A DNA stretch of 64,000 nt from Adiantum capillus-veneris. Its lineage: Eukaryota; Streptophyta; Polypodiopsida; Polypodiales; Pteridaceae. Location: the NCBI GenBank assembly GCA_014529385.2, contig CM043948.1, positions 24,422,451 to 24,486,450 of the forward strand, in the 5' to 3' direction. This document shows positions 23,938 to 36,169 of the stretch, piece after piece. The notes under the pieces were generated by a model, which searched no databases, had not been told where the DNA came from, and saw only the letters and a list, made by a program, of their open reading frames with translations. A program made the translations under genes and the position numbers. Within the stretch, counting starts at the first letter, position 1. Every line of letters starts with the position of its first letter.

Positions 23938-26598
23938 CTAATCAAACATCTCCTTCATGTAGTTGGATCTCGTAGTTCCACCACCATGACGTGTATTTTT
24001 AAAGTAAACACCTTTGGATCGATAATGTGATTTTTCCATTCCTTCAGTGCTCCACATGTCTAATGAACCATATTTTGACATAAAGAATGCTCCATGTGCA
24101 TACAAAATATGTTGCATCAAGAAAAAAGGCTTAAATCAAATAAATATTTATGTATAACATCAAAATTTGAACTGAACAAAGTAACTTACCATGTAGTGTG
24201 TGATATATCTCTCTCCCCACGCTTGCACAAATGCTTTAGTGAAATTCGAAATGTGATCTTTGAACAAATTTTGTTGCTCGCTCGTGGTTTGGGGTTTCCA
24301 CATGATTTGAAGCACTAACTCCAAGTGGTGCCACACTTGCCTACGCAGATTTACAAGCACGAGATTTGAATCTTGATCGGTCGTACACTTGCAAAGTGCT
24401 TTCCATAGCTCCCATGGAGCATCCTCTTTACCCCTCTCCTTTTGTATCTCTGGTTTCTTGAAAAACCTGCGTGCTTTCACACCATTCATAGATAATTTTT
24501 GTGGCACTTCATGCATATTTTCCACCTCACCGATGATAGAAACATTGCCACCATGACATCCAATCGAATTTAGAATTGTTTCAACTATTCCAATGGCTTC
24601 CACGAATCTGGAAAGTCGTTTCATTGTGAAAGGGTACTCTATGTGAAGCTTTAACAAGCGATCAAATATACGCATAAAGGCATGCAAAGTGCAAAAGTGT
24701 ACATTTGTAAGTGGAAAATTGATAATGGGATGCCATGTTTTATCTTTTGTCGACCGATTGGGGACCTCCATGATAGGACACTTCAACACCCAGCACACCC
24801 AATCCCTTGCATCATCATCCATTGACCCTGTTGCCTGACTTCCCTTGACATTTTTCTTTGAAGACGTGGAGCCACGAGTACTCTCCTTGTATCCTCGTAC
24901 ACAATATGGACAAGGAAGAAGTGATGAAGCACCTTGTTTACACCCAAGTATACATTTGATTGTTTTTAGATCACCTCCTAAGTGCCACTCAACATCAAAT
25001 GTACCTACTCCATCTACTTCTAGCTTTTCTCCCTCTAGTTGTGCCTTAATAACCTCTGTGATCCACGGGATCATAGAGAAGACCCATGCCAATACCTCAT
25101 GAGTCTCTTTCGGAACTTCAAAAGCTCCTAACCACCATATTTCTTTTTCCGATTGTACACTAAATGATGGTTTCTGAGAATGATCACTGATAGCATCGAC
25201 TTTTGCAATAAACATTGCCTCATTCATGAGTGTCACAGTCATATGTTCCAATCTCCGTCCTTTGACAATTTGACATTCATCTAGCTTAAGAATAAATATG
25301 AGCTTCTCTCTAAGTACTGAAACAACACAGGAATTGAATTGTTATACTAAATGATATTCAATACAAATAAAAAATGACATTACAATTTGTATTACCTTGT
25401 GGAGACAAAGCATAAAATTTAACCATAGCTCGTTGTAGTCGTTTCAAGTCAACAAAAATATTGTTGAATTGATGATAACTAAAAGACTTTGCTCCATTAG
25501 GAATAGTATTACCTCCCTTTATATTACCACGTGACTTGGCACTCGTGGAAGAGTACGCCATGGATCCTTCAATGTGTTTGTATTCGCCAAGGGATTCCCG
25601 AACGAGATCATTGTTTGCTATTTTTGCAAGTCGGACCCTATGTGGAATAGGAAATAAATTCTCGGTGATGCCTTGTTCTCGTAATGCATCTTTCATCAAT
25701 CCATGAAGTGCATGGTATGCATTTGTGCTGATCCCAACTTCATCACAAGCTCTCTGGACATCATCCTCAGACACAAAGTTAGAGATCTTTTTTAGGATCT
25801 CCTTTGTGATGGCATCTTTCATGTGTTTGGCCTTTTCACAACCTATGATGTAAAGTATATCTTCCTTTGAGATGCATCTTAGGAGAATATTGCAACGGTC
25901 CTCTTGTCTAAAACTTCCACACACATCTTGTATATATGTCCTATTTGAAAAGGTGAACCGAGTTACAAATTGATAAAAATTATTTGAGAGTTATGAACAC
26001 TGTGAATTTAAAAAAATACGTGGTTTCCGTGATCTGCTTCTTACGTGCCCCTCCATTAGAGGCTAAGTTTTCAATGGAAGAGAACTCCCTCTTACGCTCA
26101 CGCATGCCAAATGGAGTGGCTTTTAGGTGCATCATTGCAATCTGTAGCTTAGTTACCTCTGTTTCTGTAGCTTTCATCTCCTCTTTAAGATCTTTGAGTT
26201 GTTTCTTTGTGGAATGTAGTTGTTGTTGGAGATTTGTCGAATGAATGTGTAACACTTGACATTGTTGTCGAAAATATGCCGACGCACCTGCGTGATTGGA
26301 GTCCAATCTCTTACAATACCCAAGAAGACCACGTTCTCCTTCTCCCACATATTTGATTAAGCTTGGGAGTGTACGGAATGTCGGATGACAGCCCACGAGC
26401 GGATCTTTTGGATACAACCCTCCATCAAGCCACAAGTCAACATTGGTTTCTCCTCAAAACCGTCGTACGGATGCCGGTTTAGATGCTTTCTCATCATTTT
26501 TTTGTGGGAGCAAATTCGATCGGTAGACGCAGACTGACATTAGTTGACCTAGTAGACGATGGCGCAGGTGATTCATTGGTTATGTCGCGAAGAGACAT
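23938..26598 (-). pseudogene. Gene E: four-exon transposase-like protein of unassigned family (broken)
   Basis: Frame-consistent GT-AG junctions give exons 26598-26045, 25940-25396, 25316-24190 and 24129-23938, about 805 codons. Exon 1 encodes an N-terminal region and a coiled coil (QQQLHSTKKQLKDLKEEMKA). Exon 3 holds LDECQIVKGRRLEHMT, then EWHLGGDLKTIKCILGCKQG, a PCPYC cysteine pair and VHFCTLHAFMRIFDRLLKLH. Exon 4 holds KYGSLDMWSTEGMEKSHY and RHGGG. Spaced D, C-x2-C, H and E residues and the MEKSHY motif recall proteins of mobile elements, but I cannot name the family. Two lesions sit in exon 1: a one-base shift in an A run near 26500 and a CGA-to-TGA type stop at about 26460. Introns are intact, so decay looks recent. 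It may be the transposase of the island. Confidence 0.5.
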
Positions 26599-26880
26599 GG
26601 TGAAAAGTTATGATGGGGAAAAAATTGATAAGATATACTTTTTAGGATAAACAGACAATTTTTGGGATAAAAAGACTTAAAAATATATTTTTTCATATAT
26701 AGGTTCAATTTTTGAGCTCAAAGGAGGGAAATTTTTAAATTTTAAAAATTTCAATTTTTAGGCTTTATTAGATGGACGTTTTGATGATGTGGCATTATCT
26801 ATTTATTCTTAGAGTTAATGTAGAGAGGGATCCAAGGAATTTTACATTTGGAGCTTATAAAAGTTAGATTCTTCTAAAAA

Positions 26881-27533
<653 letters not shown>

Positions 27534-29101
27534 TTGGCCTATTTAATTTGAGAGTAGCGGAAATTAATGAGAGTAATTTTGAGAAATGACTTTGTGAGCG
27601 TAGCGGGTGAACATAGTTGAAGATAGAAACATAATCATAGCAATTAGTTAACTTGGCATGAACAATACTTTTGCAAGAGAGAGAATTTAGAGAACATGAC
27701 AACAGTTAGGGACCGGATTTATGTGGAGCCGGTCCCCCCTCCAATAGGCATTTGTATTATGATTTCTCCCATTAAGAGAGACTTGTTACAATACAATCTT
27801 TGTGTTCCTTGTAACCTAGGTGATGCAATGAAGATGGAAAACTTCATGCATCACAAGCATAAATAAACTTAAAGAAAGCTTTAACTATCCCAAGCCTCAC
27901 TCCCAAGACCTCAAACACCTTCGAAGGTGGAGAGAGCTACCAGGGAATGAGGGTAGGGAAGAGGAAGAAGAAACATTTCGTAGGAGAAAGAATTAGTTCC
28001 TCACTTATCATAACTCTTGTTGCTAGCATACATAATAGAATAGTAATTAAGATAAGGAGATGGAAAGCTTAAGCATTGAAGCATGGCTCTTGGTTGGATT
28101 TTCACTCCATATGCAAGAGTGTTAGTGTAGGCTCTCAACCTCTACTTGCTTGGAGAAGGAGAGGGAGCTCTTGCACTTTGCAAAGCACACAATGAGAGTG
28201 TTTGTGAGTGTGTGTGGGTGAGTATACCCCCTAAGAAACCCCCTAGCTTTCTTGGGTCGACCCCTCCTTGTAGCTCATGCTTGAAGCTCATTGGACCCCT
28301 CCAGGCATAGCCAATCATAAGCAGGAGGCACTACAATCAGTAAGGGTAGCCTTGAGACAAGTGTCCCCCTTTCCCCTTTGAGAGAGAGGGCTAGATAAAT
28401 GCAAAATCAATTAATTAAATCTCCTAAATTATCATTGGACCCCTTGGGTGGCCAACCAATAGGCTTCAAGCACACCATGAGGGCAACATGAGGAGGAACT
28501 TGACAAGTGTCCCTTTCTCTTTCTTTGTACCATGCATGCCTTTTGTGAGTGTGTGGGTGTTCTCTCTCATCCCCCCTCATATAGGGCTCGCCCCCTCATT
28601 GTAGGGATTGAATATTTGACTTTTTGACACCTCAAGCCCCTCATACATAGGCCCAGTTCCCACCACAAGCTTGGCTCTTAAGCTTGGGCTGGGTTCTCAC
28701 CTCAAGTGCAACCCTAGCATCTCAAGCATGTCAAGCATCTCAATCATTAAGCACCTCAAGCATCTCAAGCACCTCAATCATCAAGCACCTCAAGCACCTT
28801 AGTCATCAAGCATGACAATCAGGACAAGCAGCTTACCTAAGGTCAAAGGACTTTTACACACATTATTGGAGGTGTTCAATGAAGCTAACCCTACGATCTT
28901 ATGCTGCATTTGTTAGCCTTTCTCTTTGATAGACCATCTCTCATTTGGGCCCCTTTACCATTGGCCCCATGTTGAGATAGATCTATAAGCACATGTCTAT
29001 ATCTTAACACTTGTTCCCGTTTATTCTCCCACATTAAGTGATCAATTTAATATGAGAAAATCATTTGGGTTGGTTAGATATTAGATATTAGATTTATGAC
29101 A
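27534..29101 (-). repeat. 3' LTR of the chromodomain gypsy element (1,568 bp)
   Basis: On the plus strand it starts TGTAATGGAATTGG and ends GATTTATGACA, with TG...CA ends. It aligns along its length with 41846-43441 (1,596 bp; substitutions and a few indels). The minus-strand polypurine tract AAGAGAGAGGTAA lies directly before it. The right half holds tandem CTCAAGCAcCTCAAG-type words (28690-28810) that vary in number between the LTRs. Confidence 0.9.
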
Positions 29102-29433
29102 TTACCTCTCTCTTGAAATCATAGTCGTCCTCGACTATGAGGTAGAAGAGATAAAGCCTTAGTCATTAGTAAATTTTACTTAGCGGGTAGAGGATCCCTT
29201 TTTACCCTACGATATCTTTCCAAGATGGATGACTAATCCATTTGGTGCTTGGGAGACATAGCTGCCGCAAGCATGTCTGCTCTTTAGTCCATTTCATTCT
29301 CCCAAAGTAGAGTGACAAATTCTACTTGGTGTTTAAGAGACATCGTCATCACAAACATGATTCTAAGCATGCATACTAGTTAAATTTGTGCACAATTAAA
29401 AATAGGACTAGTCTTATAAGACAAAAACGTGAG

Positions 29434-30186
29434 TCATTTAAAAGAAATTTGTACATTTGCTTGCTCTAATGTAGCATTGTAAGCATTGACAATGTTCATA
29501 CTATCCTTAAGCTGTATTCCTTGCATCCATCTAGCATCTTCAAAAGGATAATTTTTGAACTTAATAAGATACCGTCGGATAATCTTATCATGTTGTAGTA
29601 CCTTGTCTTCACGCTGAAGGATAGCTTCGGGTTGTAGCACCTCTTCTTGGTCTTCAACTTCGGGAGGGTCTTCAATAATTGGTTCAGTGGGTGGTTCTCC
29701 TTTGTAGGGCTTAAGTAGACTTACATGAAAGGCATTGTGTACGAGCCAATGGTTGGGCAACTTGAGTTGATAAGCCATCTCATTGATGGGCTTCAAGATT
29801 TGGAAAGGACCATAGTATCTTTTTGCTAGTTTAGCATAATACTTTTGATGACCCGTAGGATTTTTTCCCGTCGTTTCTTTAATCGAGCCTTAGGAAACTT
29901 GAGTAAGACCCAATCATTTTCTTTGAACATTAAGGCTTTTTTGTGCTTATCAGCAGTATCTTTTTGCCTTTGTTGAGAGATGGATATAGCCTCCTTAATC
30001 TTTTGAAAAATTCTTGTAGGTCATGGCTATACTCATCGGCGGTGAAGATCTTCCCATGTACTTTGAGTAGCAAGGGACTTTTAGGTCTTCCCTCAATGAT
30101 CTCAAAAGGTGCTTTTTTCGTAGAAGTATGTACAATATTATTGTAGGCATACTCTACAAGAGGTAAGTACTTTTCCCCCCAGGGCA
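29434..30186 (-). pseudogene. Gypsy integrase C-terminus and chromodomain
   Basis: Minus strand. After the MITE the integrase resumes LPWGEKYLPLVEYAYNN, with FEIIEGRPKSPL and then NHWLVHNAFHVSLLKPYKG, typical of the GPY/F-type end of chromovirus integrase. It finishes in a chromodomain-like segment (KIIRRYLIKFKNYPFEDARW, about 29510-29600) and ends at 29434. A frameshift near 29860 separates the halves. Chromodomains target integration to heterochromatin in this clade; retention of that function here is not implied. Confidence 0.75.
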
Positions 30187-30386
30187 GTCACTTATCAAAA
30201 GACCCCTATATCACGTGCGTTCAAATGGTAATTAATAATACCCCAATATACATACTATACTTATACTGTGAGCCTATTTAAAAAACCCCCACCCCCCTCT
30301 GTATGTATACATTTTTATACATTTTGGTCTTTTAATAATCCTCTCCGGTTAACTCATGTGATATCATACACATTCTAAAAAGTGAC
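30187..30386. mobile_element. Palindromic MITE, copy B, inside gypsy integrase
   Basis: Left end GTCACTTATC...ATATCACGTGCGTTCAA. The right end on the opposite strand is GTCACTTTTTAG...ATATCACATGAGTTAA. The ~42-base ends match each other and copies A and C. It splits the integrase between QWEK and LPWGEKY. No coding capacity. Confidence 0.75.
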
Positions 30387-31120
30387 CGCCGCGGGCTTTT
30401 CCCATTGTGAGGGTTGATCTACTTCGGTAACATAAGTTTTGAGTAGATTGGGTATCGTAAGATTGGCTATCTCACTTTGGCCATCCGTTTGTGGGTGATA
30501 GATCAAAGAGAAATTCAATCTTGTTCCTAGATTTTCAAAGAGACCTTTTCAGAAATTACTGGTCATTCTAGGATCTCCATCTGACACGATGGATGTGGGT
30601 AATCCATGGTGCTTGAAAATATGAGATATGAAGAGAGTTGCCATTTGATGTGCCTTAATAGTCTTTTTGACAGGAATAAAATGTGCTTGCTTGCTAAACC
30701 TGTCGACTATCTTTCATATTTCTGTATTCCTATGGATAGACTTGGGTAATCCAAAGATGAAATCCATGGATATACTCTCCCATGGTGAATTTGGGATAGG
30801 CAATGGTTGGAGTAATCCAGGTTGCCTCCCTCTATCATACTTGGTCTTTTGGCATACTACACATTTTGAAACATACTCTTGTATGTCCACTTTCATGGTA
30901 GGCCAATAGAAGTACGTCTCTACTCCTCAGAGAGTAGGTTGAATACCTCTATGCCCCGCATATAGAGGAGCATGGGATTCATACATAACTTTCTCACGAA
31001 GGGAATGGGTAACATATAGCCTATTGCCATGGAGAAGATAACCATCCTGAAGGTGAATGGTTCCTCTTTCTTCCCCAAAGCAAGGGTTGAAATTATGTCT
31101 TTGAAGTTAGGGTCAGTAGC
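30387..31120 (-). pseudogene. Gypsy integrase N-terminal and core part
   Basis: Minus strand. A zinc-binding CVVCQKTKYD motif (about 30830) is followed by SPWESISMDFIFGLPKS, the usual start of the catalytic core, and the core runs on to SLIYHPQTDGQ- and TEVDQPSQWEK-like sequence next to the MITE. Several stops and shifts interrupt it (for example at 30714). Confidence 0.7.
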
Positions 31121-31571
31121 ATTAGGCAAAATTTGGACTCACAAAGGGGCCCTTTAAGGAGTTTGACTTTACCTCTCTCTACCAAAATGGGTGCATGGAT
31201 AAATTTTTGCAAACAAACTCCAAAGTTGGCGGAGGTTTGATAGTTAGAATGTCCTCTTCAAGCTCTATCTACTACTGATACATAGCACGCCATGAGATTC
31301 CTCATATTTTAGAAGATTCTTTTTTTTTCATCTATGATGTGATAACTTTGTCGGAATTTAAGTGAATCAAAAAAAGAATCTTCCAAAATATGAGGAATCT
31401 CATGGCGTGCTATATATCAGTAGATAGAGCTTGAAGAGGAAATTCTAACTGTCAAACCTCCGCCAAATTTGGAGTTTGTTTGCAAAAATTTATCCATGCC
31501 TCCGTTTTGGTAGAGATAGGTAAAGTCAAACTCCTTAAAGGGCCCCTTTGTAAGTCCAAATTTTGCCTAAT
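31121..31571. mobile_element. 451-bp foldback element (long perfect-like arms)
   Basis: ATTAGGCAAAATTTGGACT at the left recurs on the opposite strand at the right end, and pairing continues for about 200 bases per arm with few mismatches, through GGGGCCCTTTAAGGAG and GGAATCTCATGGCGTGCTAT. The loop is about 40 bases near 31330-31370. It sits between RNase H and integrase coding sequence of the gypsy element. TA flanks both ends, which would fit a TA target duplication. Confidence 0.85.
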
Positions 31572-32546
31572 ACATACTCATCTATCATAGAGGATAGATC
31601 ATTGTGAGTAGCTATAGACACCGCAATAAATTTTGGTCGTTGTGAAAGTGCATCGGCCACTTGATTGTGCTTACCAGCTATGTGAGCAATATGGAAATTA
31701 AATTGCGAAAGAAAATTTGCCCACCTCATTTGTTTGTCAGAAAGCTTGGTTTGCGTCATGAAATACTTGAGACTTTGGTGGTTGGTTCGTAGGATAAATG
31801 GAGTCCCCAATAGGTAGTCTTCCATGTGTCTAGGACATGTAGAACAGCTAAAAGCTCTTTATCATCAATGACCAAGACTCGTTCATCAATGTTGAGCCTT
31901 CGGCTCTCATATGCTATGGTATGCCCTTCTTGAAGCAAAACTTCTCCAAGGCAATCACCACAAGCATCACATTGGACCTCAAATGGCTTTGAGAGATCCG
32001 AAAGCACGAGGACTGGTTGTGAAGTAAGCTTCTCTTTGAGCTTATCAAAAGAATTTTTCTCCTTCACAGTCTATACAGACTTAACGTGATTCTTAGTTAA
32101 GTCGTGTAGTGGTCCTTCTACTTGAGAGAATTTTGCTATGAAGCGTCTATAGTATGCGCACATACCAATAAAGCTTCTTAGCTCATGTAGATTTCTTGGT
32201 TTAGGCCATGATTTTATTACCTCTAACTTTGATGGATCCATACGGATACCATCGTGAGAGATAATATGACGTAGGTATTGAATCTCTTGAAGGAAGAATT
32301 CACTTTTCTTTTGGTTGAGAAAAAGCTTGTTCTCCCTCAATGCTTGAAAAATCACTTGGAGATGTTGCTTATGTTCCTCCAAAGACTTGGAGTAGATGAT
32401 GATATCATCAAAGAACACTCCAGTGAATTTGCGATATGGTCTAAAAATTTTCTCCATTAGACGATTGAGCGTAGCTGGTGCATTAGTCAAGCCAATAGGC
32501 ATGACTAGATATTCATAAAGACCAAATGTTGTGCGAAATGCGGTCT
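31572..32546 (-). pseudogene. Gypsy reverse transcriptase and RNase H
   Basis: Minus strand. RT motifs YLVMPIGLTNAPATLNRLM and VFFDDIIIYS (the catalytic xxDD), thumb region LRSFIGMCAYYRRFI, then RNase H with DACGDCLGEVLLQE, ESRRLN, DDKELLAVLH and TNHQSLKYF, ending HIAGKHNQVADALS. Breaks near 32068 (stop) and about 31825 (shift). RT is joined to its N-terminal part across the TTAA element. Confidence 0.85.
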
Positions 32547-32550
32547 TTAA

Positions 32551-33853
32551 CACTAGAATGGTAACCTAACAGGACATAAAAGTGTCCTTTCAGGGTTTTG
32601 GGAAAAAATTCCAAAACCATAGTAGATCCACTCATTTTGAAAAATCCTCTCATGAGCTTATAGTTCAATAACTACTACATATGGAAGAAATGAGAAACTT
32701 GTAATTTTTCTCATCCCTTGGTCACTACAAGCCTCCAAAGTTGATGGACCGGTGCATTTTGCCCAAAATCGCAATTTCTTACGGTTGATTGCATATAAAT
32801 AAGAGTGGGGATTTTTGTAGGACATGAGATAAAATGCCCCATTAACTTCAATGGGTTGGTGACCAAAACATATGGTTGCTTTTACCTCACTAAGTTTTGT
32901 TTGGGCAAAAAAAATAGGTACAAAAAAGTTGCATTTTTGCCATTCTACGGACCTATCATCAAAGTTTCTATAGTCACGCTCAATACAGATACTATATACA
33001 TGTTTTCTGTTCCCTTTGGGCCTTTGGATTCAAAAGGAGCCATGGATCATGTCAAAAGGATAATGGATCTCTTACAATTGGAACCTTGGGGGCAATGATA
33101 AAGTGCTAAATACAGCAAACATGAAAAAATTGGGTTTAGCATTATGACCTCTAGAAACCCATAGAAACTACTCAATATCTAGCTAAGTTTGTAGTCTATG
33201 ATTAGATATGGTTACTACCTACAAAATACACACAGTTGGTCTAAGAAACTAGCAATATTGAGAAAGTCATACTCGCTACTCTAAAATGTATCGTATTCTT
33301 CAACAAAATCAAAAAACTCAACCATCATCATATACTATGCTATATAGCATATTAGGTCCCCCAAAACTCAAGTAAGATTAGCTTTATGTTATACATTACA
33401 CTTACACAATCAAAATTGAATTTGGATATCAAGAAAGCCACCAAAAAATTCATAAAAGTGCTAGTTTTGGCCAAAAAATAGGATTATGCAATTCTTGTAA
33501 ATTGGTCATAACTTTCAATTTTAACACTTAGCTCTTCCTACAAGCATCAAAACATGTTGAGAACTATGAAGGCCTAACCTCTAGCCATCTAAACCTCACA
33601 AACATGAAGTTTAGAGTGGTATAGTTGCCAAAAATTGAAAAAAAACCAAAAACAGGACCCGTTTTTTCACACAGTTTAGGTTCAAAAATGTTGTGCAAGA
33701 GTAAGGTTAATGGTGAGATCGATACTCCAAAAAAAATGCTAAGGCAACTTTGTGGATATATAGAACCTAAAAATTCATGTTCATACTCTTCAAATAATTC
33801 AAGCAAAATGGTCACTTAACAGGACACAAAAGTGTCCTGTTACCATTCTAGTG
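32551..33853. mobile_element. 1,303-bp DNA element with TTAA target duplication
   Basis: TTAA at 32547-32550 and 33854-33857 flank inverted ends CACTAGAATGGTAAC (32551-32565) and its complement ending at 33853. Just inside each end is a hairpin word (AACAGGACAC, AAAA, GTGTCCTGTT near 33809-33832; a diverged version near 32578). Removing the element plus one TTAA restores the gypsy RT frame (EEDILKTAF). No transposase ORF, so it is non-autonomous. TTAA duplication is known for piggyBac and for some Sola elements; the CACTA-like first bases are probably coincidental because CACTA elements duplicate 3 bp. Confidence 0.85.
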
Positions 33854-33857
33854 TTAA

Positions 33858-35149
33858 GATATCTTCCTCCACTATCCTTATTTGATGATAGCCACTCTTA
33901 AGGTCAATCCTACTGAAGTAGGTAGAGCCTTGTAGCTTATCAAACAGATCTTCTACCCGAGGCATGGGAAATCTGTTTTTGATAGTGATATGGTTTAGTG
34001 CTCAATAGTCCACACACATACGGTATGTACCATCTTTCTTTTGCACTAAAAGGATGGGAGAACAAAAAGGAGAGGAACTAGGACTCACCATCCCTTTTTC
34101 TACCAATTCCTGTACTTGCTTCATGATCTCCTCTTGTTGAGCTTGTGAGACTCGATAAGGAGGTTTGTTAGGCGGTGAGCTTTTTGGAAGGAGCTCAATG
34201 CGATGGTCATCATCCCCTCGTGTTGGAGGTAAGTCCATAGGGATATCATCAATGAACACATCTTGGAATCCTTTTAGAAAATTAGACAAGTCTAACTCTT
34301 CTTGATTCCTACCATTTACATTTGATGAAACATTAGTATCTTTTAGAGACTCTTTGACAAAAATCATGTACGCAGAAACTGAACTCTTCATTGACTTATC
34401 AAAAGCAAGAGGATTTACAAGTGGAATAGTGCAACCACGCTCACTAGCATCCATATACATGTTCTTTCCCCTGTAGGTGAAGTAGATTCTCCTTTCAGGG
34501 AACTTCATGTTGGCAGCCATGGGATCAAACCATGGCGCCCCTAGGATAGCATCCTCATGTTGGAGAGGAGAGATGAAGAAGTCTTCTTTGTCGACATAGC
34601 TTTGGACATGAAGCCTCAACTTCCCAATCAAGTGAGTAACAAAGGCTTGTTGTCCATTGAAAGTTGCATCAGCCATTACCATATCTCCCATCTCAAAATC
34701 TTGAATGCTCAACTTGGTGGCCAACTTCATTGATATGAAGTTCAGAGTAGAGACATGGTCAAACAAGATGAAGGAATCATGCTCTCTTACCTTTCCCCAA
34801 GCATAGGAAAGTGATGATCCTTTGCAATGAGCATCCTCTTTTGGAGCTTCAATGGTGGAAGCCCTAGGAGTCTCATTGCGAGTATTATTCTTGGGGCAAG
34901 AACGATATCCACGTCCTTGCTCCCCACACTTGAAACACTTATGGTCCTTGCGAAAATCTTCAAGCTCTTTAGGAGAGATTTTGTTTTTACCTTTGTAAAC
35001 TCCCTTCTCCTTGGACCGATTGTTGTTGTTGTAGGAAGTGACTTGGGAAGTATTTTGAACATTGGTTTTCCCCTTTGCATCATTTTTGTCTTTGTTTTCC
35101 ATGGGCTTGGCATTACATCTAGCCCCTTGGTGTAAATTGATGCGTGAAG
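33858..35149 (-). pseudogene. Gypsy gag zinc finger, protease and RT start
   Basis: Minus strand. Knuckle CFKCGEQGRGYRSC has Arg where the zinc-binding His is expected. The protease-like segment reads ILFDHVSTLNFIS where the family has an Asp-[Ser/His]-Gly triad. Then come the RT priming region PPYRVSQAQQEEIMKQVQEL, SPSSSPFCSPILLVQKKDG and MCVDY followed by a stop at 34002. The frame continues at 33858-34000 with ALNHIT and the GYHQIR-type motif. The first residues of the long ORF here, beyond 35149, come from the copia LTR. Confidence 0.8.
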
Positions 35150-35471
35150 TGTTGAGATGTCGAGCTCTACACCTTGAGCTGGCATCCACTACGGGTCTTG
35201 GCCGCTTACGGCATTTACTCACTGGCGCATTAGGTGATCGACATGGAGGATCTCTGCCAGTGATTCTACAGCTGGACTACACTTATAGTGCCAGCCTAGT
35301 ACGCTTCTAGCGAGTTCACACTTAGTGACCGCATGTACATATGTGCTACTTTTCAGCTTTAGCACTTAGTCATTTTGTACTCTCTTTTCTGTGAAGAAGA
35401 AGAAGAAGCTTTCCATCTCTGTGTGCTTTGTCCTTGTCTTGTGTAGCTCTCTTGCATCCTCATTCTTTACA
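35150..35471 (+). repeat. 5' LTR of the copia element
   Basis: Starts TGTTGAGATGTC, ends CATTCTTTACA, with TG...CA ends. Confidence 0.95.
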
Positions 35472-35484
35472 TGGTATCAGAGCC
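35472..35484 (+). promoter_or_regulatory. Copia primer-binding site (initiator tRNA-Met)
   Basis: TGGTATCAGAGCC directly abuts the 5' LTR. Confidence 0.9.
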
Positions 35485-35723
35485 TGGTGCAGGCAAGAGA
35501 GGCTAAGAGAGCAAGAGCATCACAATCCCTTCGTTCGCACAAGTTTCTGAACAGGTCTCCAAAGTGCAGTATACAGAGATTTACTGTACAAGTATAGTGG
35601 TTGTAAGTACGCTTAATTGTGGACACTCGTTGAGTGTAGAAAGCGTTACAGGTACCACGATAGCAGGTTCAACAGATTTGCAGTTTTTTGCAGATTGCAG
35701 CTATTTTGTCTTAGTGCTTCAAG

Positions 35724-36169
35724 ATGTCTGACGGTTTCAGTCAGATTGTTACTGAGAAGCTTGAGAAAAATAACTACCTTGCATGGAAGTTCAGAATAAC
35801 AAATTTCCTAAAAGGAAAAGGTTATTGGGACTATGTAGAAGGAGACAATGAAAAGGAACCAGAGATTCCCGAGGCAAATGCTACAGCAGAACAAAGGAAA
35901 GCTTTGAGGGACTGGCAACAAGGCCAAAGAAAAGTGATGTATTGGCTTTCTATGAGCATCACAGATGGCATGATGGGCTATCTACAGGATGCTGAAACCC
36001 CCGCCATTGCATGGAGAAACTTAGGCAGAGTGTTCGAGGTGAACACCAAGGCCAAGAAGCTTCAACTAAAGTCGGAGCTAAATCGGGTTAAGAGGAACAA
36101 CCTCTCAATCAATGATTATGCCTTGAAATCAAGAGTATCATTGAGGCTCTTGGATCTATTAAAGTCTCA
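35724..36169 (+). pseudogene. Copia gag, N-terminal part
   Basis: From ATG 35724: a copia gag start with KLEKNNYLAWKFRITNFL, WQQGQRKVMYWLSMSI and INDYALK. A one-base deletion near 36126 shifts the frame; the downstream part continues in the 36170 ORF. Gag forms the cytoplasmic particle. Confidence 0.85.

Noticed and set aside
30187-30386. A second Penelope RT fragment in the integrase, and a third at 44.3 kb
   Set aside because: The similarity to the 13 kb RT region is confined to a MITE with inverted ends that also inserted in the RT.
32551-33853. Classifying this as a CACTA element from its first five bases
   Set aside because: The duplication is TTAA, not 3 bp, and subterminal structure and long TIR context do not fit.
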